This document shows, piece after piece, positions 1-7,360 of a DNA stretch of 64,000 bases. The DNA is from Spirochaeta isovalerica. Its GTDB lineage: Bacteria; Spirochaetota; Spirochaetia; DSM-2461. A program made the translations under genes and the position numbers. The stretch lies in assembly GCF_014207565.1 (NCBI RefSeq), contig NZ_JACHGJ010000001.1:496001-560000 (forward strand). The letters are read 5' to 3'. Within the stretch, counting starts at the first letter, position 1. Every line of letters begins with the position of its first letter. Under the pieces are notes generated by a model. The model had not been told where the DNA came from and searched no databases. It was given only the letters and a program-made list of their open reading frames with translations.

Positions 1-1580
1 TGATCAGCAAAGAAGAAGCCGTAATGAGAGTTACGCCTGATCAGCTTGATCAGCTTCTTCATCCCATGATCGACCCCGCATACGAGAAAGACCTTGTTTC
101 TATTGCAAAAGGTCTCAATGCTTCTCCCGGAGCTGCTGCAGGAACAATCGTTTTCACAGCGGAAGATGCCGAAGCGGCAAAAGCTAAAGGCGAAAAGGTT
201 ATTCTTGTCAGAAAAGAAACTTCTCCAGAAGACATCGGCGGAATGAACGCTGCTGAAGGTATTCTGACAGCCACAGGTGGTATGACGTCTCATGCTGCTG
301 TAGTTGCAAGAGGAATGGGTCGTCCCTGTGTAGCCGGTTGTAAGGCAGTTGTTATTTCTACAAAAGAGAAAACAGCTACGATCGAAGGCAAAGTCTACAA
401 AGAAGGCGATTCTCTGACAATCAACGGAACTGACGGTAACGTATACGAAGGTATGGCGAAACTTATCGTTCCTGAACTGTCCGGAAACCTCAACACTTTC
501 CTCACCTGGGCTGACGAAGTCAGGGCCGGAGCGAAGAGAGCAGGTGTGAAAGACGGTTTCGGTGTCAGAACGAACGCCGATCTTCCTGAAGATGCCAGAA
601 AAGCCCGGGAATTCGGTGCGGAAGGTATCGGTCTCTGTAGAACCGAACACATGTTCTTTGATGAAGCCAAGCTTGAAGCATTCCGTGTCATGATCGTTTC
701 CGATACCGTCGAAGAAAGAAAAGAAGCTCTGAAGGAAATCCTGAAGCTTCAGATCGAAGACTTCGAAGGTATTTTCGAAGCCATGGACGGTCTGCCCGTA
801 ACAGTTAGACTTCTCGATCCTCCTCTGCACGAATTTGTTCCCCATACAGATGCGGAGATCAATGCTCTTGCAGCGAAGATGAACATGGATTCCAAAGCTC
901 TCAAGAGCAGACTGGAAGGTCTCAATGAAGCGAACCCCATGCTTGGTCACAGAGGTTGTCGTCTCGGTGTTACATACCCTGAGATCTACGACATGCAGGT
1001 TGAAGCCATAATGACTGCTGCTGCAACACAGACTAAAAAAGGTATAAAAGTTCTTCCCGAAATCATGATTCCTCTCGTAGGTAAATTCGAAGAGCTTAAA
1101 ATGCTCAGAGAAAATGCCCAGGTTGTCATCGACAGAATCCTCAGTGAGACCGGGGCTAAAGTCGAGTACATGATCGGTACAATGATCGAGATTCCCAGAG
1201 CGGCTCTTACAGCCGACGAAGTGGCTCAGTACGCTGACTTCTTCTCCTTCGGTACCAATGACCTGACTCAGATGACTTTTGGATATTCCAGAGATGACGT
1301 GGGATCTTTTGTTCCCGAATACATCAACAAAAAAGTACTGAAAGACGATCCGTTCCAGGTTCTCGACCAGGATGGAGTTGGACAGCTTGTTAATATGGGA
1401 GTTGAAAAAGGAAGAAAAACCAAACCTGAACTCAAAACATCAATATGTGGTGAGCATGGTGGTGAACCTTCTTCAATCGATTTCTGTTACAGAGCCGGAC
1501 TTAATGTTGTTTCCTGCTCTCCCTACAGAGTTCCCATAGCAAGACTTGCTGCTGCTCAGGCTGTTGTCAACAACAGATAA
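1..1580 (+). CDS. ppdK: Pyruvate, phosphate dikinase, C-terminal part (5' end outside window)
   Basis: This enzyme interconverts pyruvate, ATP and phosphate with PEP, AMP and pyrophosphate; in fermenting bacteria it usually works in the glycolytic direction with pyrophosphate. The reading frame is open to the left edge, so about the C-terminal 525 residues of a roughly 900-residue enzyme are present and the first in-frame ATG at 24 is internal. Visible parts are the swivelling phosphohistidine domain with the motif GGMTSHAAVVARGMG (His about 67 codons after position 84), and the PEP/pyruvate-binding TIM barrel ending with GTNDLTQMTFG and the ICGEHGG catalytic-cysteine motif. The gene ends with TAA and is followed at once by a strong terminator. 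PEP synthase and PTS enzyme I share domains, but the CGEHGG context and domain order fit PPDK. Confidence 0.95.
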   Translation, partial: ISKEEAVMRVTPDQLDQLLHPMIDPAYEKDLVSIAKGLNASPGAAAGTIVFTAEDAEAAKAKGEKVILVRKETSPEDIGGMNAAEGILTATGGMTSHAAVVARGMGRPCVAGCKAVVISTKEKTATIEGKVYKEGDSLTINGTDGNVYEGMAKLIVPELSGNLNTFLTWADEVRAGAKRAGVKDGFGVRTNADLPEDARKAREFGAEGIGLCRTEHMFFDEAKLEAFRVMIVSDTVEERKEALKEILKLQIEDFEGIFEAMDGLPVTVRLLDPPLHEFVPHTDAEINALAAKMNMDSKALKSRLEGLNEANPMLGHRGCRLGVTYPEIYDMQVEAIMTAAATQTKKGIKVLPEIMIPLVGKFEELKMLRENAQVVIDRILSETGAKVEYMIGTMIEIPRAALTADEVAQYADFFSFGTNDLTQMTFGYSRDDVGSFVPEYINKKVLKDDPFQVLDQDGVGQLVNMGVEKGRKTKPELKTSICGEHGGEPSSIDFCYRAGLNVVSCSPYRVPIARLAAAQAVVNNR

Positions 1581-1600
1581 GAGCTCTTATATTTTAGATA

Positions 1601-1630
1601 AAATCCCGCTGTAAAAGCGGGATTTTTTTT
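1601..1630 (+). terminator. Rho-independent terminator of ppdK
   Basis: A perfect 10-bp stem (1601-1610 with 1616-1625) closes a 5-nt loop and runs into eight T residues. It lies 20 nt after the ppdK stop codon and isolates ppdK from the tRNA gene. Confidence 0.9.
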
Positions 1631-1672
1631 ATGGACGAAATTTCTAATTTGAGTTATATTTTTCAAGGTTAA

Positions 1673-1744
1673 GCCAGAATAGCTCAGGGGTAGAGCAGTT
1701 CACTCGTAATGATCAGGTCAAGGGTTCAAATCCCTTTTCTGGCT
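1673..1744 (+). tRNA. tRNA-Thr, anticodon CGU
   Basis: The 72-nt sequence folds as a cloverleaf: acceptor stem 1673-1679 with 1737-1743, D stem GCTC/GAGC, anticodon loop CTCGTAA giving anticodon CGU (codon ACG, threonine), T arm AAGGG-TTCAAAT-CCCTT, and discriminator U at 1744. The 3' CCA is not encoded. The anticodon stem has one U-U mismatch at its second pair. It sits alone between two terminators, so it is probably transcribed from its own promoter in the short upstream gap. Confidence 0.93.
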
Positions 1745-1751
1745 TCTTTGT

Positions 1752-1780
1752 ACCGGAACTGTTGAAGTTCCGGTTTTTTT
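1752..1780 (+). terminator. Terminator after tRNA-Thr
   Basis: A 9-bp perfect stem (1752-1760 with 1766-1774), 5-nt loop and seven-T tail lie 7 nt after the tRNA. This fits release of a monocistronic tRNA transcript. Confidence 0.88.
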
Positions 1781-1823
1781 ATACTTATTTCCCGAGCCAC
1801 ATTTCAATTACCTGTTTATTTAC

Positions 1824-1850
1824 AACCTTTATTTATTATAAATAAGGGTT
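1824..1850 (+). other. 12-bp hairpin upstream of the ABC-F gene
   Basis: Positions 1824-1835 pair with 1839-1850 (one G-U wobble) around a 3-nt loop. No T tract follows, so it does not look like a terminator. It is the main structure in the 1781-1939 gap apart from the promoter region listed next; no small ORF with a Shine-Dalgarno sequence was recognised there. Confidence 0.4.
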
Positions 1851-1884
1851 CTTGATTATATGGACCGTTATGTTAAAAGCGGTG

Positions 1885-1913
1885 TTGACAATTCTCCTTA
1901 TAGTTAATACAAC
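1885..1913 (+). promoter_or_regulatory. Promoter of the ABC-F gene, overlapped by an inverted repeat
   Basis: TTGACA (1885-1890) is a perfect -35 box; 17 nt later TACAAC (1908-1913) is a 4/6 match to -10. A 10-bp inverted repeat with arms 1893-1902 and 1923-1932 is centred on the -10 box, and its right arm contains the AAGGAG ribosome-binding site at 1926-1931. It could be an operator or an RNA hairpin. Confidence 0.55.
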
Positions 1914-1939
1914 TTCTCATAGTATAAGGAGATAGATTT

Positions 1940-3577
1940 TTGATTACTGCTAGTAATATAAGCCTGGCTTTTGGAAAAAGAAGCCTTTTTAAAGAAGTTA
2001 ACATTAAATTTACCCCCGGAAACTGTTATGGCCTGATCGGAGCCAACGGAGCTGGTAAATCTACATTTATGAAAATTCTTTCCGGAGAGATCGAAGCGGA
2101 TTCCGGAGATATTATAATTCCCAATAACGAACGACTCGGCGTGCTTGCTCAGGATCACTTCGCCTTTGATGAGCATTCTGTGATGGATACAGTTATAATG
2201 GGGCACAAGAAGCTTTTTGAAATCATGAAAGAAAAAGATGCCATCTATATGAAAGAGGATTTTTCTGATGCTGACGGTATCAGGGCTTCTGAACTTGAAG
2301 GTGATTTCGCAGAACTTGGAGGGTGGGAAGCTGAAAGTGAAGCGGCCACACTTCTTTCCGGCCTGGGGGTCGACGAGGATCTTTTCGATAAGAAAATGGC
2401 AGACCTGGAAGACAATGTCAAAGTACGGATCCTTCTGGCCCAGGCTCTTTTCGGAAACCCCGATACGCTGCTGCTTGATGAGCCCACGAACCATCTAGAC
2501 CTCGAATCAATTAACTGGCTTGAAGATTTTCTTCTTAAATTTACAAATACAGTTATCGTTGTTTCCCATGACAGACATTTCCTGAATAAAGTATGTACGC
2601 ATATCGCCGATATCGACTATGGGAAAATAACCGTCTTTGTGGGTAACTACTTCTTCTGGCAGCAGGCCAGTCAGATGATTGCCAAACAGCGAAAGGATCA
2701 GTCCAAAAAAGCAGAAGCCAAAGCAGCCGAGCTCAAAGCTTTCATTCAGAGATTCTCGGCGAATGCCGCCAAGTCGAAACAGGCCACATCCAGAAAGAAA
2801 GAGCTTGATAAACTCGAACTCGATGATCTTCCCACGACATCACGACGTTTTCCTTACGTGGCTTTCAAACCTGAAAGGGAAACGGGAACGATAATCCTTG
2901 AAGTCGAAGGCTTAAGCAAGACTATCGATGGAGAAGTCATTTTCAAAGATCTTGATCTGACAGTCAATAAAGGAGACAAAATTGCTCTGGTTGGACCGAA
3001 CAACTATGCAAAAACTGTTTTCATGCAGATCATTTCAGGAGAGATGGAACCTGATTCCGGTTCCTATAACTGGGGTGTTACAACTTCACAGAGTTATTTT
3101 CCCAAAGATAATACAGAATTCTTCAATACGGATATCAATATGACAGACTGGCTTCGCCAGTATTCAGAGGAACAGGATGAGTCCTATATCCGGGGTTTTC
3201 TCGGCAGGATGCTTTTTTCTGGTGATGAATCTCTTAAAAGTGTAAACGTTCTCTCCGGTGGGGAAAAAGTCCGTTGTATGCTGTCCAGGATGATGCTCTC
3301 TGCCGCCAATGTTCTGATTTTTGATGAACCCACGGCTCATCTCGACCTTGAATCAATTACATCATTGAACAACGGAATGGTAGAATTTACGGAAGTTATC
3401 ATCTTCTCATCCCATGACCACGAAATTGTAAATACTGTAGCGAACAGAATTATTGAGTTCACTCCTGCCGGTATAATCGATAAGCAGATGTCTTTTGATG
3501 ATTATTTAACCAGCGAGAATGTTAAAGAGGCAAGAGATAAAGCTTATGGTGGTTCTCATTTGAGACTTACCATCTAA
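1940..3577 (+). CDS. ABC-F family ATPase, YbiT-like
   Basis: This is a soluble protein with two ATP-binding cassettes and no membrane segment, of the ribosome-associated ABC-F (EttA/YbiT/Uup) class, 545 residues. Whole-length resemblance to E. coli YbiT is clear (GLIGANGAGKST Walker A at residues 34-42, DTVIMGHK, the RFSANAAKSKQATSR linker, LSGGEK near 438). The second Walker A, at 352-359, is GPNNYAKT: the lysine and threonine remain but the glycines of the P-loop are lost. The first signature motif (LEDN) is also degenerate, as it is in YbiT. The start is TTG at 1940, chosen because AAGGAG lies 8 nt upstream. It is probably a translation factor; an antibiotic-resistance role is not indicated. 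Confidence 0.92.
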   Translation: MITASNISLAFGKRSLFKEVNIKFTPGNCYGLIGANGAGKSTFMKILSGEIEADSGDIIIPNNERLGVLAQDHFAFDEHSVMDTVIMGHKKLFEIMKEKDAIYMKEDFSDADGIRASELEGDFAELGGWEAESEAATLLSGLGVDEDLFDKKMADLEDNVKVRILLAQALFGNPDTLLLDEPTNHLDLESINWLEDFLLKFTNTVIVVSHDRHFLNKVCTHIADIDYGKITVFVGNYFFWQQASQMIAKQRKDQSKKAEAKAAELKAFIQRFSANAAKSKQATSRKKELDKLELDDLPTTSRRFPYVAFKPERETGTIILEVEGLSKTIDGEVIFKDLDLTVNKGDKIALVGPNNYAKTVFMQIISGEMEPDSGSYNWGVTTSQSYFPKDNTEFFNTDINMTDWLRQYSEEQDESYIRGFLGRMLFSGDESLKSVNVLSGGEKVRCMLSRMMLSAANVLIFDEPTAHLDLESITSLNNGMVEFTEVIIFSSHDHEIVNTVANRIIEFTPAGIIDKQMSFDDYLTSENVKEARDKAYGGSHLRLTI

Positions 3578-3580
3578 AAA

Positions 3581-3604
3581 AAAGGGCCGAATGGCCCTTT
3601 TTTT
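3581..3604. terminator. Bidirectional terminator between convergent genes
   Basis: An 8-bp GC-rich stem (3581-3588 with 3593-3600) with a GAAT loop has A tracts on one side and T tracts on the other. It can end both the ABC-F transcript and the oppositely oriented caspase-operon transcript, whose stop codon begins at 3604. Confidence 0.88.
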
Positions 3605-5964
3605 TAGAAATTGATTTTTAATCCGCCAAACCAATGAGGGTGAAACTCTATTACATCCTCACCGTTTTCCGGGTTATGCAGAATAAGCGGGTTTTCCGTA
3701 CTGTGAAAATACTCCGATCGATTTGTAACCCCCGGAATATGCATATCTAAAGATAATCCGCCATATAGACTTAAAACTCTGAACATTTTTAATCCGGCAG
3801 ACAGTCTTGCGTTCGGGTAAACCGAATTTATATTTCCCGCCGTAAAGGTGTTTTTTAAAGCCTCACCGTAATCAGAACCGATGGCGACACTTTTAATGGA
3901 AGTATCCATATCAATATAGAATGATCCCAGGTTTATTCTGGCTCCGATTCCGATACCGGCTGAAAAAACTGAGACTGCACTATCGGAAGGCAAAGCGAGG
4001 TAAGCAAAATTGTAAAAATTTCTGGAGCCTGTCTGTAGCCCCGTATAGATGAAACCGGAACTTTCATACCATCCTCCGAAATCCAATATTCCGTTTTTGG
4101 AAATGGTCAGTAAACCTATTGGTAATCCCTTAATTTCGTCGCTGATATTTATTAAACCAATTTGCATTCCATTTACTTGTTTCCCGACATTTATCAGTCC
4201 TATCTGAACGCCATTAATATTGTCAGCGACATTAAAAACACCGGAAATCTGAGCTCCATTGAGCTGTCCTCCCGCGATATTAAATACACCGGCAGTCTGG
4301 AAACCTGATAGTGTCCCTTCTGTAATGTTAAAGACTCCGGCAGCTTGTGCGCCATAAGAGTAGTTCTTTGTAATATTGAATACGCCAGCTGTCTGAAACC
4401 CCATCAACCTGTAAGAACTGATATTGAATACACCGGCCCCCTGCATTCCGTATACTGTACCATTGGTTAAGTTGAACACACCTGAAAGAGCTGCTCCCCG
4501 CAAGTCTCTATTAGTAATATTGAAAATGCTGCTGATCAATGCTCCATTATTATCCCGCCCGGTCTGATTAGACAATGCTCCTATCTGTACGCCGTAAACA
4601 TCCTGATAGGTCATATTCATAAATCCGATCGAAGCGCCGTAAAGCGCATATGGCTTACCTATAAAACTCAATGATAGATTCAGAACATCATTAGCTGTTT
4701 CTCTTGTGGGAGCAAAGGAGACGCCGAAAACTTTATATTCCACGTTTTCGACAATATCCTCCTGTACGGAATCGTGATTCTCTTCTTCTGTTTCCATGAT
4801 CCCGAATTTATCATCGATCATATTTCTGATCTCTTTCATCTTTTGTTCAAGAGAATTTTCAACATTATCCCAATCGGGCTTTTCAGGCTCGCTTTCCGGG
4901 ATATCATCACCTCTGACTCTGGCAAAAGTTCGATCAACTCCTGTAAATGCCCTGTTATTCAAATGAGTTTCACCATTGGTCACTGTAACTTCAGCTGAAG
5001 ACAGACCCCGTTCATTTTCAAGCTGAACCTTATAAACACCTCCCGGAAGGGATATGGAAACAGGAATCCCGGCTCTTTTTCTAAACTCAATGACAAGTCT
5101 GTCAGATTTGTCACGGAAGAAAATACGTCCATCGATCTCTTTATCAATAGATATGGAAGAGACAATTTCTCTGAGATCCGTCAGGACAAGATCTCCGGAT
5201 CCTGTAAGATTAATACTGTATGAGGGGTGCTGCGCGCCGGCAATCGACGAAGTGGTTCTGGCAAGAGTTTCATCAGCAGCAAAACTGTAAGCTTCCGTCA
5301 GGGTAACTGTTCCGTCCTGAGTGCTGTCTCCTGCTCCTCTGAGCGCTGTTATTAAGTAATGGGTAAAATATGAGCCCTCAATAGAGTCGGACTCCTGTGC
5401 GGCTTCATTTTCCGAGCTGGAAGTGAGAAAGGCATGACCTTTTGTATCGACAGATTCATCAATAAGGAATGGCGCTTTCTTAACTCCGCCTTTGAGCCTC
5501 GTAAAGGAACCGGAAGAACAGGAATCAAGAACAGCAATTTTAACTTCCGTATCCATCGCATCAATTTTCTTCCGAAGTTCGCTGTATTCATAAAGCTTCC
5601 CTCCGGGCAGTATACCCGCTTCATCGGAATGGCCTGAATAATAGAAAATGAATTCGGAACGCCTGTTCTGTTCTTTGTTTTCTGATATTTTAGACTGTAT
5701 TTGTGAAAAAGCATCACGGATCTCCCGAACATCGGGATCCTTCAGGAGTATTGTATCGGAAGGGGATAATCCTCCGACTTCCGACAAAACTCTATACATA
5801 GCCATAGCATCTGTTTCTGCATATTCCAACTGAACCCGTTCTTCCCCGCCGTTATTGGAGCCGGCAAATATGGCATACCGTCTCAAACCGACCGGTTCTT
5901 CCTGAGACCACGCTGCTGAACATATGGAAAATATCAGTAAAATATATAACTTATTTTTCATCAT
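3604..5964 (-). CDS. Exported caspase-like (C14) peptidase with surface-repeat and beta-barrel-like C-terminus
   Basis: 786 residues. Residues 1-20 are a signal peptide (hydrophobic core, AWS before Gln21). Residues 28-265 are a caspase-fold domain: YYSGH gives the catalytic His112 and LDSCSSG gives Cys149. A charged linker at about 340-400 follows. About ten repeats of roughly 20 residues built on GxQxAGVFNIT come next, resembling Leptospira LA_2272-type surface repeats. The last 130 residues are beta-rich and end in Phe, like an outer-membrane beta signal. The product is therefore expected in the periplasm or outer membrane, not the cytoplasm. The start overlaps the upstream DUF4384-like gene by an ATGA. 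It is the last gene of an ECF sigma operon. Substrate and trigger are unknown; metacaspases of this group usually cut after Arg or Lys. Confidence 0.8.
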   Translation of the reverse strand: MMKNKLYILLIFSICSAAWSQEEPVGLRRYAIFAGSNNGGEERVQLEYAETDAMAMYRVLSEVGGLSPSDTILLKDPDVREIRDAFSQIQSKISENKEQNRRSEFIFYYSGHSDEAGILPGGKLYEYSELRKKIDAMDTEVKIAVLDSCSSGSFTRLKGGVKKAPFLIDESVDTKGHAFLTSSSENEAAQESDSIEGSYFTHYLITALRGAGDSTQDGTVTLTEAYSFAADETLARTTSSIAGAQHPSYSINLTGSGDLVLTDLREIVSSISIDKEIDGRIFFRDKSDRLVIEFRKRAGIPVSISLPGGVYKVQLENERGLSSAEVTVTNGETHLNNRAFTGVDRTFARVRGDDIPESEPEKPDWDNVENSLEQKMKEIRNMIDDKFGIMETEEENHDSVQEDIVENVEYKVFGVSFAPTRETANDVLNLSLSFIGKPYALYGASIGFMNMTYQDVYGVQIGALSNQTGRDNNGALISSIFNITNRDLRGAALSGVFNLTNGTVYGMQGAGVFNISSYRLMGFQTAGVFNITKNYSYGAQAAGVFNITEGTLSGFQTAGVFNIAGGQLNGAQISGVFNVADNINGVQIGLINVGKQVNGMQIGLINISDEIKGLPIGLLTISKNGILDFGGWYESSGFIYTGLQTGSRNFYNFAYLALPSDSAVSVFSAGIGIGARINLGSFYIDMDTSIKSVAIGSDYGEALKNTFTAGNINSVYPNARLSAGLKMFRVLSLYGGLSLDMHIPGVTNRSEYFHSTENPLILHNPENGEDVIEFHPHWFGGLKINF

Positions 5965-6719
5965 TCCACCTCTTCCTTAAACAGAATCATTGACTGCTGA
6001 CGCTGATCTTCCGGTAGAATAAGCATCTCTGATTTATTTCCTTTTGCAATACGGCCGGCTTTTTCCATAATTACCGAAGCATCTATCTCATGTTCGGAAG
6101 TGACAAAGAAAAATCTTTCGAAAAAAGGCGCATTATCCAGTTCGTAAGAGTAGGGGAGCAGAACTTTTCCTCCGGAATCAAGCCTGGTACTGGAGTAAAT
6201 ATTACCGGGAAAATGCAGTGTGACTGCACCTCTGCCATCAATTGAGAAAATGACACCATACCTGGCACCCTGCGCGTCATAACTTATCTGAAGCAGATCT
6301 TTCTCTTTGACAATTGTGTTGTTTCCCAGCAATTCTGTTTCACCGTTTTCATTTCTGTAGATATACAAAGAAGGGCCGTTTCCTTTAAATCTCACAGTGT
6401 CGCTTTCCATGCTGGTGTTAGTTCCCGTCCGTTCAAAGAGAACAGGGTAAATTGCTATGAAAAGCAAAAAAACAGCAGCAGCCGAAAGAGGAATATAGAT
6501 TCTTCTGAATATTCTTCTATTCTGTACTGCGTCCCGGTTCGGTTCGTTCATTCTCATTTTTATCTGCGCCGCCATTAACTCCGGCGGGTATTCTTTCAGA
6601 ATCTTTTGGTTCGATTCTTCAATACTCCGGATTTTATCCTTGTCATATTCATTTTCCGGTTTTAGTTCCCCAAGTGCGATCTGTTCATAATGAAGTTCAT
6701 GATTAACTTTATTTTTCAC
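5961..6719 (-). CDS. Single-pass membrane protein, putative anti-sigma factor with DUF4384-like domain
   Basis: 252 residues. The N-terminal 70 residues are cytoplasmic and include HYEQIALGEL, typical of the short helical start of anti-sigma factors. RRIFRR then precedes a membrane helix at 74-93. The outside part contains a beta-rich domain at about 105-210 (DLLQISYDAQGARYGVIFSI and later LPYSYELD) that resembles DUF4384, a domain often found beside caspase-like proteins. There is no zinc-binding HxxxCxxC motif, so it is not a ZAS-type anti-sigma factor. The start is GTG with a GGGAGGT ribosome-binding site; it lies 3 nt after the sigma gene. The inference is that it holds the ECF sigma factor until an envelope signal is sensed. 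Confidence 0.7.
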   Translation of the reverse strand: MKNKVNHELHYEQIALGELKPENEYDKDKIRSIEESNQKILKEYPPELMAAQIKMRMNEPNRDAVQNRRIFRRIYIPLSAAAVFLLFIAIYPVLFERTGTNTSMESDTVRFKGNGPSLYIYRNENGETELLGNNTIVKEKDLLQISYDAQGARYGVIFSIDGRGAVTLHFPGNIYSSTRLDSGGKVLLPYSYELDNAPFFERFFFVTSEHEIDASVIMEKAGRIAKGNKSEMLILPEDQRQQSMILFKEEVE

Positions 6720-6722
6720 AGA

Positions 6723-7202
6723 TTATACCTCCCTTAATTCCAATCCGTTTTTACGGAGGCCTCTCAATCGCTTCCTGATGCCGGAAACAGACATGCCAAC
6801 CTGTTCTGCTGTTTCTTCGAGAGTAAAACCATCGACGTAATGAAGCATTGCAATCGTTCTGGTCGATGGTTTTTCTTTTTTGAATAGCTTATCAAGAAAT
6901 ATGTTGTTCAGAACACGTTCTTCAGGATCATCCGAACCTGCAATAATGTCCAGTATCGAATTATCTGATGCTTCAGCTTTTCTTTCTGACTTTCTGAGTA
7001 TATTCAGACAGACATTAGTCGCTGTAATGTATAAGAGGCTTGAGGGAGAGGAATTATTCAGTTCCTTTTCCTTTTTAAGAATCTTTACAAAAACATCCTG
7101 CATTGCATCCATAGCTGCGTCCTCATTTTTGAGAATAGAGCGGCATCTTCGCAAAACCATCGGTCCATATTTCCGGTAAAAATCTTCAACATCTATAGCC
7201 AT
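6723..7202 (-). CDS. ECF-type RNA polymerase sigma factor
   Basis: 159 residues, the normal size for ECF sigma factors. Region 2 spans about 8-75 (DAMQDVFVKIL, ITATNVCLNILRK) and region 4 about 105-155 (MLHYVDGFTLEETAEQVGMSVSGIRKRL), with no regions 1 or 3. It starts the three-gene operon sigma / membrane anti-sigma / caspase-like protein. No clear Shine-Dalgarno sequence precedes the ATG at 7202; a GGAAC sequence just upstream could be either a weak site or part of an autoregulated promoter. It is the only sigma factor in the window. Confidence 0.9.
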   Translation of the reverse strand: MAIDVEDFYRKYGPMVLRRCRSILKNEDAAMDAMQDVFVKILKKEKELNNSSPSSLLYITATNVCLNILRKSERKAEASDNSILDIIAGSDDPEERVLNNIFLDKLFKKEKPSTRTIAMLHYVDGFTLEETAEQVGMSVSGIRKRLRGLRKNGLELREV

Positions 7203-7282
7203 AAATCAGTTCCAGTCTCCGATACTCAATAAAACACATCTATAAAAGAATAATGTTACTACGTTTTTTATTTTTTTCAAAA

Positions 7283-7342
7283 TTAACAGAATATTAACAA
7301 AACTGTTATAGAATCCTTGTAGTTTATTAGCGTTTCTATAAT
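7283..7342 (+). promoter_or_regulatory. Pho-box-like direct repeats and -10 of the two-component operon
   Basis: TTAACA occurs at 7283-7288 and 7294-7299, an 11-bp period on one DNA face, followed by the related CTGTTAT at 7303-7309. A perfect TATAAT at 7337-7342 has no good -35 box. This is the layout of an activator-dependent PhoB/PhoP promoter and may serve autoregulation. The rest of the 7203-7360 divergent gap is A/T tracts. Confidence 0.45.
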
Positions 7343-7360
7343 TAATTAAAGCAGAGGTAT

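Noticed and set aside
1904-2494. Minus-strand open frame overlapping the ABC-F gene start
   Set aside because: It lies opposite a well-supported gene, has no recognisable domain, and no ribosome-binding site was seen.
3604-7202. The caspase operon as an antiphage abortive-infection system
   Set aside because: The caspase-like protein has a signal peptide and is expected outside the cytoplasm, and no nuclease, CARF or other defence genes adjoin; an envelope role fits better.
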